64,000 bases of DNA from SVEL01 sp045125245 (GTDB taxonomy: Bacteria; Bacillota; Clostridia; Lachnospirales; Lachnospiraceae). This document shows positions 32,478 to 41,512 of this stretch, piece after piece; position 1 is the first letter of the stretch, and each line of letters opens with the position of its first letter. The stretch lies in assembly GCA_045125245.1 (NCBI GenBank), contig JBGVNF010000005.1, positions 1-64,000 on the forward strand. Reading direction: 5' to 3'. The notes under the pieces are model-generated. The model saw nothing but the letters and a program-made list of their open reading frames with translations. It did no database searches and was not told where the DNA came from. Both the position numbers and the translations under genes were made by a program.

Positions 32478-35400
32478 TTAATCAGTTAAAACAATTTCTG
32501 ATGCAGTAATCTCACGAGTAACTTCACTGATATAAAGTTTATCTCTCGTGACATTATTATCACGTTTAATAAACATCCAACCTGTAGCCATCTCATAGTT
32601 CATAGCACCCTGTTTTGAGTCGATAAGGTTCATTGAGTCATCCAACGAACATCTACCGACAACCTTATACTTAAACGCTGATATTGTACTTGCAGCTATA
32701 CCGGATGCAGATGCAGATAACATTACAATATGAATATTTTGTACTCCAACTTGTGCCAGAAGATTATTTAAATCAGTTCTGATACTAAAGTCAGGGTCTA
32801 CACCAAAACCAGTACCTTTATCCCAACCGATTAAGAAAATCCAAACAGGAGAGTCTTTTCCCGATGCAGCTCTTGACTTACTAAGGTTTTCAATCCATTT
32901 AACCATTTTAGAACAAGATGCTCTTAACAGTTCTGAGCTGAGTTCCTTGGTTGTGACAAATTTTTCAGCATCAATAATATAAGCTAAATCTTCAACCTGC
33001 GAGTTGATTACTATTGTTGCGTCTTGTATGTTGAGCTCAAGGTTTCGAATAATTGTATTAAAGAACATAACGAAGTCAGTATTGTCAGCAAATACCGCAA
33101 TAATATTCTCGTTATTCTTCTTTGCAACAATAAAGTTATCTGGAGCCTTGTTCTCACTATAAGCCATACGTTCACCCATAACCATAAGTGTTGCTTCGTC
33201 AGGAAGTTTACCTTTCCTTTCGAGAGTACCATAGAAATCATTAATCTCATCAATAGGGTGCTTTGTGGACTCCTCGTAAGTGATAAGATAGTTTTCTGGC
33301 ATATTTTCTTCTTTGGCACGTATAGCAAGTTGTTTTGTTGAATCATGAATGGTGTCTGTACCAATAAATGGTGTAGAGAACTTTGGTTGGTCTTCTTTCT
33401 TAATACCAGTTGCAGAAACGTATAGTCCACCAAACTTAGGTAGATTCTCAGCAGCGTAAGGTGTACCCATAATATCTGAAGCAACGTCTGGTGTACAACG
33501 TAAAGCAAAACGTAATGAGAACTGGTTCAAGATATCCGCAGATAAAGTACCTTTCATTGACTGCGATGTAAAGAACATATGTACTGAAGCAGCACGACCA
33601 AGTTTAGAAATCTGAGTCATATCGTCTTTAATCGAATCAAGGTTCTTATCACTTGCAGTTTGGAAAATAACCTGGAACTCATCAGATACAAGGAATACAC
33701 GAGGATAACAGTTATCAATGTATCTTATGTCATCCTTCTGCTTAGCACGTTCTCGCCAGTAGATATTCCAGTTCTTAGAGTTATCAAAGTTAGGTACAAA
33801 CTCACCATCGTCATATACTAACCAATCCCTGTGTTCATTAGGATTCTTCATCTGTTCAAAACGTCTATCTGTAATAACACGTAAAGCGTGAAATACCGAT
33901 GTAGCATAATCACCATCAGACGTACACAGACAAGCTTTGATATGCGGTAGTGAATAAGGGAATTCTTCGTTTGCCATATAGAACTTAAACTCAGTACCTT
34001 TAAAGTCACAAAGCCATAATTGTAACTCTCGTGGCGAATACATTTCACATAACGTCTGAATAATATGGTGGATAAAGATTGATTTACCAGCACCAGTTGT
34101 ACCTACACCTAAAGCATGTACATTACCACCGTTACCAAGTGGGTACGACTTACATAACTCAGGGTCACCATTTTGGAAACCAGGGTAAAGATACATATTA
34201 TCATCTGCATTAAATGTCCACTGCTTATCTTTAGGACACGCAACTTCCATAAACTTATCCCATGATAATGAAGGTGGTTTATATGAGTCAATTGCTTTAA
34301 GATAATTATCTCCAACCTGCGAACACCATCTTCTATCATCCTGAAATCTGATAGGATGCTTTACACCATGGAATGGTTCTATGAATAAGAATGTATCTTC
34401 TGTAGAAGGCATTTCTTCTGATACCATCCAAATCATAACACCATTAGATGTAGAATACTGGAATAAGGCATTAATAGCCTCTGTAGTTTCAACTTCTTTT
34501 GTTTGTGATAAAATAAGTAAGAGTACATAAGGTATTGTATCTCTGTTTGTAGCAGCACACTGTTGATTGTATTCTGCAATCGTAAGTCCTTGCATAAGTT
34601 GTGCATTCTTTTGTGCTTGCTCTGTATATTGTCTGATTATCTCAGAAGTATTAGATTGTATAATCTTAATACGTGATTCTAAGTCTTGTTTGAAGAACGG
34701 CATAATATCTTTACCCATATTGTTCGGGTCGAGTACATATACCTGCATCTTCATATAATTAACATGCGTAATAGCGTTTACAAATAAACACTTAATAAAT
34801 GATGATAGTAAGGCTTCATCATTACCTGGACGTATAATAACGTTCTTTTCGCCTATATCAACATACTCTTCGATGTAATTGTTAAAACCTAAAGTAAGTT
34901 TAGTATCGAACACACCGTCTTCAGTAAACTTCTCACCAAATCCAACATATTCATCTTTCATCTTCTGATATGTCGCATTTGCTGTTCTAACTATCTCATC
35001 GAGTAATTTATTAACGTATTGTTTCTTTCTATCAAACCGATTCTTACCATCAGTAGATACTTCGTTTATCCTAGGCTTAATCAAGTCAAATGAATTTCTG
35101 AATTTTATATGTTCTTTCTCAACTGTATTAGCTGGGTCAAACTTCTCGCATATCTCATCAAACTCATCCAGAATAGATGTAAGGCTTCCATCATCATACT
35201 CAGGATTTGCTTCTAGATATTCTTCGATAGTATCCTGTGTTAAATCGGTAGGTCTTAATAAAGACTCATCAACAACTGCATGTGCAAGTCTTTCCGGATT
35301 TATATTGTATATCAATGCTTGCAGTAGACCATAGTATTTAGCCTTCTTAGCCTGCATCTTAATACTGTATACTGTACCAACAATTGCTACAATAGAAAGT

Positions 35401-36071
35401 ATAGAAAGTATAGGTGTGAAACATAACATCATTACTACAAGTATTATTGCACCTTGTATTTTAACATCTGTTACCTTCTCTTTCATAAGTGTAATAGGGT
35501 TAACTGTATCCTTTGTAGTTCTAAGGTAATTAAGATAGTGGTCATACAGCTTATTCAGTTTTTCAGGTGTTAATGTGTTTTCATTAACATTTATATCCGA
35601 TGCTGTAATACCATACTTAGCACAAAGATTTGTAACAGTTTCAGAGTATCCCATAAGAGATTCATGTTTAAACTTTAGGTCAGTAAATACACTATTCTCC
35701 ATATCGCACTCACGATAGAGCTGGTTATTGTAATCCTCATTTAACTTATTGATACCTTCATATACTTCAGTTACTTTTGAAATACACTCGTTTGTCTTCT
35801 GGTCAAATATATCCTGCGCATCAGCCAATTCAGTAACCATAAGATTTGAAACGAATGTACTAAGCGTTTCACTAGAAACTTCAAAGTTTATATTATTAAT
35901 CTTTGCTCTGAGATTTTCTAATGATTTAAGATATTCCGGAAACATCTGGAGTGTTGAGGGTAATGCATTACCAATACCCTCAACCTCTTTCTGTACATTT
36001 TCCAAAGCAGTTATAGATGCTTCTATCGGTTTTGATAAGAACAACTCAAGATATTCATTAGGTTCTTTCAT
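32478..36071 (-). CDS. FtsK/SpoIIIE-type membrane ATPase, EssC-like
   Basis: 1197 aa. A coiled-coil N terminus (about 1-180) is followed by two membrane helices at about 210-245 (IILVVMMLCFTPILSILSIV). The main ATPase domain has Walker A GVGTTGAGKS at about 665, LWLCDFKG and Walker B VFLVSDEF. After it, FFTSQSMKGTL matches the FtsK/SpoIIIE sensor region. A C-terminal domain with strands such as VWIFLIGWDKG looks like a degenerate third ATPase domain. Coiled coil, paired helices and tandem ATPase domains resemble the EssC/EccC motor of type VII secretion rather than FtsK or conjugative couplers. N-terminal FHA domains are missing. The small helical pair downstream supports the assignment. Confidence 0.8.
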   Translation of the reverse strand: MKEPNEYLELFLSKPIEASITALENVQKEVEGIGNALPSTLQMFPEYLKSLENLRAKINNINFEVSSETLSTFVSNLMVTELADAQDIFDQKTNECISKVTEVYEGINKLNEDYNNQLYRECDMENSVFTDLKFKHESLMGYSETVTNLCAKYGITASDINVNENTLTPEKLNKLYDHYLNYLRTTKDTVNPITLMKEKVTDVKIQGAIILVVMMLCFTPILSILSIVAIVGTVYSIKMQAKKAKYYGLLQALIYNINPERLAHAVVDESLLRPTDLTQDTIEEYLEANPEYDDGSLTSILDEFDEICEKFDPANTVEKEHIKFRNSFDLIKPRINEVSTDGKNRFDRKKQYVNKLLDEIVRTANATYQKMKDEYVGFGEKFTEDGVFDTKLTLGFNNYIEEYVDIGEKNVIIRPGNDEALLSSFIKCLFVNAITHVNYMKMQVYVLDPNNMGKDIMPFFKQDLESRIKIIQSNTSEIIRQYTEQAQKNAQLMQGLTIAEYNQQCAATNRDTIPYVLLLILSQTKEVETTEAINALFQYSTSNGVMIWMVSEEMPSTEDTFLFIEPFHGVKHPIRFQDDRRWCSQVGDNYLKAIDSYKPPSLSWDKFMEVACPKDKQWTFNADDNMYLYPGFQNGDPELCKSYPLGNGGNVHALGVGTTGAGKSIFIHHIIQTLCEMYSPRELQLWLCDFKGTEFKFYMANEEFPYSLPHIKACLCTSDGDYATSVFHALRVITDRRFEQMKNPNEHRDWLVYDDGEFVPNFDNSKNWNIYWRERAKQKDDIRYIDNCYPRVFLVSDEFQVIFQTASDKNLDSIKDDMTQISKLGRAASVHMFFTSQSMKGTLSADILNQFSLRFALRCTPDVASDIMGTPYAAENLPKFGGLYVSATGIKKEDQPKFSTPFIGTDTIHDSTKQLAIRAKEENMPENYLITYEESTKHPIDEINDFYGTLERKGKLPDEATLMVMGERMAYSENKAPDNFIVAKKNNENIIAVFADNTDFVMFFNTIIRNLELNIQDATIVINSQVEDLAYIIDAEKFVTTKELSSELLRASCSKMVKWIENLSKSRAASGKDSPVWIFLIGWDKGTGFGVDPDFSIRTDLNNLLAQVGVQNIHIVMLSASASGIAASTISAFKYKVVGRCSLDDSMNLIDSKQGAMNYEMATGWMFIKRDNNVTRDKLYISEVTREITASEIVLTD

Positions 36072-36074
36072 TTC

Positions 36075-36755
36075 TTAAAAAGCCTTTCTTAAATCAAAAT
36101 CATCAAGAGTTACTCCAATTCTATCTGATAAGATGCGAAGCTCAAGTAACTCTCCATCAACTTCACCAAGCAAACCTCTTGATGGTTCAAAGGTAATATC
36201 TCCTTTAACCTGCTCAAGAATATCATCCGGGATAATAGCAATGCGATTTGCATCTACAACAAACACCTCATTATCAACTCTTAATCTTCTCGCTGTAGTA
36301 AGTTTGATAGGCTTACCAAACACATATTCAACAATATTAATAAGAGTGATTTCATGACCGTCGTTCATAAATATATAGTCATCATACTGTGCTAACAATT
36401 TATATACAGATTGTAGTGTAAGATTAGGAAACTCTGTTCCATACTCTTTAATAGCCTTACGAAGAATAAAAATTATTCTTGATGGCACACCGTTAACTTT
36501 CATACCAAGTTTCAATCTGTAAAACGCCTCTTCGCTACTTAACCCAAGTTCTTTGAATGTAGGGAATACTTTATAGAAATCAGAAGCACTCTCACATGAA
36601 TCAAATGTTTTCTTAAGCAGTGGCATAGCCGGTAAAAGTTCTTTAAGTGTTTCAAACGCTTCAACAACTTTCTCTTCTTCCGGCTCCTTATACATCTCTC
36701 TATCTCTCTTGTAAGAGATATTCTTTGTGAAGTCTATATATTGTAATGCTTTCAT
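36075..36755 (-). CDS. Hypothetical protein upstream of the EssC-like ATPase, 226 aa
   Basis: Soluble, helical N terminus followed by a mixed C-terminal domain (IVEYVFGKPIKLTTARRL). It ends three bases before the ATPase gene and shares its transcript, so it may be an accessory of the ATPase. No family recognised. AAGGAG precedes the ATG. Confidence 0.65.
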   Translation of the reverse strand: MKALQYIDFTKNISYKRDREMYKEPEEEKVVEAFETLKELLPAMPLLKKTFDSCESASDFYKVFPTFKELGLSSEEAFYRLKLGMKVNGVPSRIIFILRKAIKEYGTEFPNLTLQSVYKLLAQYDDYIFMNDGHEITLINIVEYVFGKPIKLTTARRLRVDNEVFVVDANRIAIIPDDILEQVKGDITFEPSRGLLGEVDGELLELRILSDRIGVTLDDFDLRKAF

Positions 36756-36761
36756 TTACAA

Positions 36762-37361
36762 TCACTCCTTATTTAACTCACGCTCGATATTTGCTAAAAC
36801 CTTAACAAGTTGAGTAGGTCTAACTTTATCTGATTCTCTTGTTCCAAAATCAAACATACCTTTTGGCTCGACACCAAACTTATCTGTAAACCATTTCTCA
36901 GCATAGTTAATGAGTTTTACTAACTGGTCTTTATATACCCAGTAATCAGAATATCCTGCTGTTTTGTTTACACCCATAAGACTCATATTAGGACCTCTCT
37001 CAAGGTTAACTCCAGCAATAGTAGCCATCTGCATAAGTGTATCAGGAACTGTCTGACTCTTCCAAAATGATGGCATATAAATTAACGGCTTATAACCTTG
37101 GTCAAATAAACCATAGTTCTTCCAATAATCATATGTCTGATTTAATAGAACCATATAATTGTAGTAGCAGTTAAAATCCATAGTAGGATTAGCACAATAT
37201 ACACGGCTCTTAATATCGTACACAATATTCTTCTCATCACCGTTAATATGCTTAAGCTTCCAATTTAGGATTGCATCTGTTTCGGAAGATTTCTTTGTTT
37301 GCTCAAGAATAAAGTTGTTCGTAAGGAACACTGTCTTATTACTGCTTCTTTCTTCTGGCAT
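36762..37361 (-). CDS. Hypothetical protein, 199 aa
   Basis: Soluble, aromatic-rich protein (YNYMVLLNQTYDYWKNYGLF). Not recognised. It overlaps the upstream gene by 23 bases and has a strong GGAGG site. Part of the run of genes leading into the EssC-like ATPase. Confidence 0.65.
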   Translation of the reverse strand: MPEERSSNKTVFLTNNFILEQTKKSSETDAILNWKLKHINGDEKNIVYDIKSRVYCANPTMDFNCYYNYMVLLNQTYDYWKNYGLFDQGYKPLIYMPSFWKSQTVPDTLMQMATIAGVNLERGPNMSLMGVNKTAGYSDYWVYKDQLVKLINYAEKWFTDKFGVEPKGMFDFGTRESDKVRPTQLVKVLANIERELNKE

Positions 37362-37959
37362 CGTTAATACCTCCTAATATGTTTTCTACCATTTCGACAT
37401 TAACCCATATACCCGAATACATACCATGAATAACGCCTGTTTCGATATCACAATAAATATACAATATCTGGTCATTCTCTACCGAGGCTGGTACAATAGG
37501 ATTATCATTCTTTCCTCGGAATGTAAATACCAAGGCAACTTTTTCTTCATCCTGCAATAACGTTCTGATACAATCATGGGCTCTTTCGATATAGAACTTC
37601 ACGTATTGTTTAGTATATGCGTTCTTGTCTGTATACATCAACTTTATATCCGGCATTTTCATCTTTTTGAAATCAAGTGTAAATTTCCTTGCACTTCCAT
37701 ATAATGCTTCAATACTAGCAATATATTCACCATAAATACCAAGCTGACTTATTGATGATAATTCACGTTCTCTGGTAAAAGTCATGTATGATTTTACACC
37801 TGGTGTTTGGCACGCCAGTTCATCTTCTATGAATGCAGAAACATTATCATCTGTAGGTGCAAATCTAGAGATAGCACTTTTTATGTTATTGTCAACAGTA
37901 GCTTTCATCTTATTTGATACAGCACTGTAATGACTTATCTTCGGCATAAATATTAACAT
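37339..37959 (-). CDS. Hypothetical protein, 206 aa
   Basis: Soluble basic protein, not recognised. It starts MLIFMPKIS, overlapping the deformylase stop. The C-terminal half has strands (VALVFTFRGKN, YIYCDIETGV) typical of a mixed alpha/beta fold. Same transcript as the genes on both sides. Confidence 0.65.
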   Translation of the reverse strand: MLIFMPKISHYSAVSNKMKATVDNNIKSAISRFAPTDDNVSAFIEDELACQTPGVKSYMTFTRERELSSISQLGIYGEYIASIEALYGSARKFTLDFKKMKMPDIKLMYTDKNAYTKQYVKFYIERAHDCIRTLLQDEEKVALVFTFRGKNDNPIVPASVENDQILYIYCDIETGVIHGMYSGIWVNVEMVENILGGINDARRKKQ

Positions 37960-38396
37960 TCTATTCCACCGAACCCTTTCATTTTAATTGTTATACCATT
38001 TAGGTGGTCAATTTCATGCATAAATATTCTTGCACGTTTAGGTCCAAGAATCTTAGTTACTTTGTTTAGATTTTCATCCATCCAAGTAGCTTTTACAAAT
38101 AATGGTCTTGCAACATAGTATCTGCCTTTTACAGATAGACATCCTTCAAACGACACTTTCTTACCAAACTGCCATAATACACTTGGGTTAAATACAAACG
38201 AAAATTCCTTCGTCTTAGGGTGACGCATAAAGAATCCTTGTAAGGGTTGCCCATACTGAATGCATGAGCAGCCCTGCAGTTTACCTTCATAAGAGTCTAT
38301 AATACTTTGAAGTATTTTATGATGTTTAGGGATATCATCTTCACTAATCTTAGCTGATACCAATTTTAAGACCTTCTCGTCAGTTGTTATCTTCAT
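37953..38396 (-). CDS. def: Peptide deformylase
   Basis: 147 aa. Two metal-binding motifs are intact: EGCLS near residue 96 (Cys ligand) and HEIDHLNG near residue 130 (both His and the catalytic Glu). The first motif, GxGxAAxQ, is degenerate here (GCSCIQYGQ). These enzymes remove the formyl group from nascent N-terminal Met using Fe2+ or Zn2+. Shorter than cellular deformylases of about 165-185 aa, as in phage-encoded forms. It may support rapid maturation of element proteins. Confidence 0.88.
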   Translation of the reverse strand: MKITTDEKVLKLVSAKISEDDIPKHHKILQSIIDSYEGKLQGCSCIQYGQPLQGFFMRHPKTKEFSFVFNPSVLWQFGKKVSFEGCLSVKGRYYVARPLFVKATWMDENLNKVTKILGPKRARIFMHEIDHLNGITIKMKGFGGIEC

Positions 38397-38405
38397 AATA
38401 AACTC

Positions 38406-39131
38406 CTACTTAAATTTTACATAGGTATTGATATCAAGACCTTTTGCTAACTGAATTGTGTACCCTTCATATTCATAGTACATATACTTTTCAGACTCTT
38501 TTGTCATAAGGGTAATTGTATTACCTTTATCATCTATTGTGATAGTCAAAGGTGTAGAACATCCTTTTGACTCCTTAGTTACTTTTGCAGTACCAGAGAT
38601 AGAAGCACCACTTGTTGTAACCTTCATATTGTCGAAACCGGAACCAAACACAAATGGCCCAAAGTCACATAAGATATTTCCGTTTGTTAGTTCAAACTTA
38701 TCCATATAGTTTGAAGCATAAGTAGCAGCAAGTTGTTCTCCGCCTGAAGTAATCTGTGCCTGACATACTTTGTAGGTAAATTCAGCCGCTTCACTGATTA
38801 CTGTAATCTTTGTACCAAGATATTCAGTATAGTATAAGTTACCTTTATACTTACTCATATTATCAGTAGTAATTCCCTGTGTGTTTGCAGTAATCTGGTC
38901 AGGTGTCTTACAATCAGTATCCAATGTAAACTGATAATCATAACCACCTTCTCCACCTGTAACTGCAGCGGAGTATCCTGTGTATTCTGTAAGTCCTGTA
39001 ACTTCACCATCATAGGTGATAGCACCATCCTGCCAACCTACTGTAATATTAGCTGCTGGGTCGTAACTAGAGCAACCCGCTAAAAGCAGCATGGAGCTCA
39101 TCAATAGAACCGCCAAACGTTTCTTTGCCAT
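38406..39131 (-). CDS. Lipoprotein, 241 aa
   Basis: The signal peptide ends in lipobox LAGC, then CSSYDPAANITV. The mature domain is beta-rich with three more Cys and Gly/Thr stretches. The AAGGAGAGG site supports the start although it overlaps the upstream gene by 65 bases. Not assigned to a family; expected on the outer face of the membrane. Confidence 0.85.
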   Translation of the reverse strand: MAKKRLAVLLMSSMLLLAGCSSYDPAANITVGWQDGAITYDGEVTGLTEYTGYSAAVTGGEGGYDYQFTLDTDCKTPDQITANTQGITTDNMSKYKGNLYYTEYLGTKITVISEAAEFTYKVCQAQITSGGEQLAATYASNYMDKFELTNGNILCDFGPFVFGSGFDNMKVTTSGASISGTAKVTKESKGCSTPLTITIDDKGNTITLMTKESEKYMYYEYEGYTIQLAKGLDINTYVKFK

Positions 39132-40161
39132 AATCGAATCCTCTCCTTAACTTAATAATAGAATCAACCATATCACGAATCTTATAGTAATAAGTTCTCG
39201 TTGCTGTAGTTGTTCCCTTGTAGAATAAATCAACAATACTTCTTAAGTCTTCATCTTTAATGATAGAACTGAACCTGAGAACCTTAACAGTGTTGATTAC
39301 ACTGTTAGACCACGCAATATTGTGCGGTAGTGTAAACAGCCTTGTCACAATTGTTGCACGTCTCATAGCTTCAATGTTAAGACCTGATGTAATGTTTTCG
39401 AGTGTACTAATCATATACAACTCAGATGCAATTCTAACCCATAAATATCCAGGCTCAGTATCTACGTATTTATCAATAGCAGATTCTAAACCTGTCTGAG
39501 TAACAAGGTCGTAGATGGCTGCATCTGACTCGATATATTCCATTGCTACATTCTTTGAAATTGCAATTTCCGGTGACTGTTCAACATCCTGTGGTAAGGC
39601 TGCAATTACTGACGTCTGATAACCATATTTTGTAGATTCTAATTCAAACTCTACATAACCGTTAATCATCGCTTCATATTTACTAATATCATCAACATTA
39701 GAGATATTTGTAAACATACGTAAGTCGAATGCCTGACCATAAGCATCAATAAGATGACAATCAATCCATTTTGCTTTTCTTGATTCACCTTTATCAATAC
39801 CCGTAAGTATAGCGATACATCCAACCTTAAAATCACCGAACTTAACATCTTTGATATTAAAGTTACAAACTGGTCTCTTGCAATCGAAAGGAATAAGTTT
39901 TACATCAGTAGATGTTCTATCTAATGTAACAACTTCTGTTACTAATGCAATCTCACATACAACTTCGTGTTTTACATCATCAATAACATCTGGTCTTGTT
40001 GTATAATAAACATCTTTATTTACAAACTGCAGAAGCTGAGTTGCATCATAGAATACCATGTATTCATCAAAATCAATCTGAATACAAAACTGTGAAAATC
40101 CTGGCTCAATTTCTTTAATAAGAGACACACTTTCAACATGTCCTTTTCTTCTTTCAATCAT
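39067..40161 (-). CDS. Hypothetical protein, 364 aa
   Basis: Soluble. Residues about 100-200 contain strands and Gly turns (GCIAILTGIDKGESRKAKW) that could form an OB fold, with a helical C-terminal half of about 150 residues. No HD or nuclease motif is seen, so a YhaM-like exonuclease is not supported. The 3' end overlaps the lipoprotein gene by 65 bases. Confidence 0.6.
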   Translation of the reverse strand: MIERRKGHVESVSLIKEIEPGFSQFCIQIDFDEYMVFYDATQLLQFVNKDVYYTTRPDVIDDVKHEVVCEIALVTEVVTLDRTSTDVKLIPFDCKRPVCNFNIKDVKFGDFKVGCIAILTGIDKGESRKAKWIDCHLIDAYGQAFDLRMFTNISNVDDISKYEAMINGYVEFELESTKYGYQTSVIAALPQDVEQSPEIAISKNVAMEYIESDAAIYDLVTQTGLESAIDKYVDTEPGYLWVRIASELYMISTLENITSGLNIEAMRRATIVTRLFTLPHNIAWSNSVINTVKVLRFSSIIKDEDLRSIVDLFYKGTTTATRTYYYKIRDMVDSIIKLRRGFDYGKETFGGSIDELHAAFSGLL

Positions 40162-40484
40162 TTTACTTTCCTTTCTTCTGTTACATATACATACATCGTA
40201 TCATCAAGAACTATTACAAGAATAGATAAGATACGAAGTATCAGAGATATTATATATTTTGCTGCTTGTATTTCACTGAATAATAAAGTAAATACAGTGC
40301 TAAAGAACAAGAACAAAATTTCCATAGTTAATATAGAACCACAGCTAATCTTAACTCCAAACTTACGTATGGAGAAGCATATAACCGGTATAAGACACAT
40401 AACTTGGTAAAGTGAGAATCCTTTAACCAAGAATCCAATAATCCATAATATAAACTGGACTGCAATCATTACTGTCAAACTCAT
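40158..40484 (-). CDS. Membrane protein, 108 aa
   Basis: Three or four hydrophobic helices cover nearly the whole chain, with small charged loops and a basic end (TEERKVK). It overlaps the next gene by four bases. Not recognised. Confidence 0.6.
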   Translation of the reverse strand: MSLTVMIAVQFILWIIGFLVKGFSLYQVMCLIPVICFSIRKFGVKISCGSILTMEILFLFFSTVFTLLFSEIQAAKYIISLILRILSILVIVLDDTMYVYVTEERKVK

Positions 40485-40485
40485 A

Positions 40486-40689
40486 TTATTTCAACCCCAA
40501 TTCTTCCAGTATTAGAGTGTATGCATCTGATTCTTTTAATAGTTGTAAGTTCCTTCCGATAGGTAATGTGCATTGCTCTGACTGTTGAGCTGTTGGATTA
40601 TTAAGTATCGGACTTACAACATCAGCAGGTGTTCTCATACGGAAGAATCCAACACTTATTAACACAAGAATATATATTGCTAAATCCAT
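40486..40689 (-). CDS. Small single-pass membrane protein, 67 aa
   Basis: N-terminal helix (LAIYILVLISVGFF) followed by a polar region with a Gln/Cys segment. One base separates it from the membrane protein downstream. Unknown function. Confidence 0.55.
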   Translation of the reverse strand: MDLAIYILVLISVGFFRMRTPADVVSPILNNPTAQQSEQCTLPIGRNLQLLKESDAYTLILEELGLK

Positions 40690-40691
40690 AT

Positions 40692-40982
40692 TTAAACAAC
40701 CTCCATATAATCTGCTACTGTCTTAATTTCAATACTCACACTCTCTGATATATTGTACTTAAGACTGTCAACCACCATAAGTAACTTTCGTACATTATTA
40801 GGTGTATAACTTATAGTTTTAAGAACTGCTCTCTTTCCTGATGATGCGAGAATGCCAACTAATTGACATTCTCCACCATCTAATAACTTCACCATCTCAG
40901 GAGAAGCAACTGTTGATAAAACAGCCTCAAAGTGCGGGTACTTTAAATCCGCATTATTCTTTGTTAACTCACTTATTGTCAT
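40692..40982 (-). CDS. Hypothetical protein, 96 aa
   Basis: Soluble alpha/beta protein with regular strands (CQLVGILASSGKRAVLKTI). No family recognised. Tightly packed between two genes of the membrane cluster. Confidence 0.6.
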   Translation of the reverse strand: MTISELTKNNADLKYPHFEAVLSTVASPEMVKLLDGGECQLVGILASSGKRAVLKTISYTPNNVRKLLMVVDSLKYNISESVSIEIKTVADYMEVV

Positions 40983-40987
40983 AAGTT

Positions 40988-41503
40988 TTAGAATCCTCTT
41001 TTCTTAGCCTGAGTATTCTGACGTCTGTTGATTTCAGCTGACAGAATATTTCCGATATACATGTAACCAAACGGGAACACAATGGACAATAACAATGCAC
41101 TAAATAGTTTCATAACCTGACTGTCATTGATAATAGTAAATGAAGTATAAACTCCAGATGCGTAGTATGCAATGATACCAATAACCATTAATCCGAATGT
41201 TACATAATATAATGCCGGACTCGACGTAGAAATAAATACAGCAATTACACGGATAACAAATCCAAGCAATCCTAACTGTGCAAAGGATGCAAACCATGGT
41301 TTACCAAAATAACCGATATCAGCTTTAATAATATTCCAAAACGGAATAAAGCTCTGAAAGTAGTTTGATGCCGGCACATTCTTACCATATGTCATTTTAT
41401 CTACACCAATTGATAAACAATAAGGTGTATAGATGATTAACGCAATAATACCAAACGTAAATGCTCTACCAACTGCAGAGCCTGTTAAAAATTCTCCTAT
41501 CAT
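40988..41503 (-). CDS. Polytopic membrane protein, 171 aa
   Basis: Four or five membrane helices, with a polar segment ASNYFQSFIPFWNIIKADI after the first helix and a basic C terminus (EINRRQNTQAKKRGF). This pattern, a hydrophobic protein with an internal IPFWN-like turn, resembles uncharacterised Firmicute envelope proteins, but no transport or enzyme motif is seen. Confidence 0.65.
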   Translation of the reverse strand: MIGEFLTGSAVGRAFTFGIIALIIYTPYCLSIGVDKMTYGKNVPASNYFQSFIPFWNIIKADIGYFGKPWFASFAQLGLLGFVIRVIAVFISTSSPALYYVTFGLMVIGIIAYYASGVYTSFTIINDSQVMKLFSALLLSIVFPFGYMYIGNILSAEINRRQNTQAKKRGF

Positions 41504-41512
41504 ATAAGCCTC

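Noticed and set aside
33011..33508. 165-residue minus-strand reading inside the EssC-like gene
   Set aside because: Alternate frame of a gene with clear motifs; low-complexity Leu/Thr content and no start signal.
39067..40161. YhaM-like exonuclease (OB plus HD)
   Set aside because: A possible OB region is present but no HD metal-binding pair is found.
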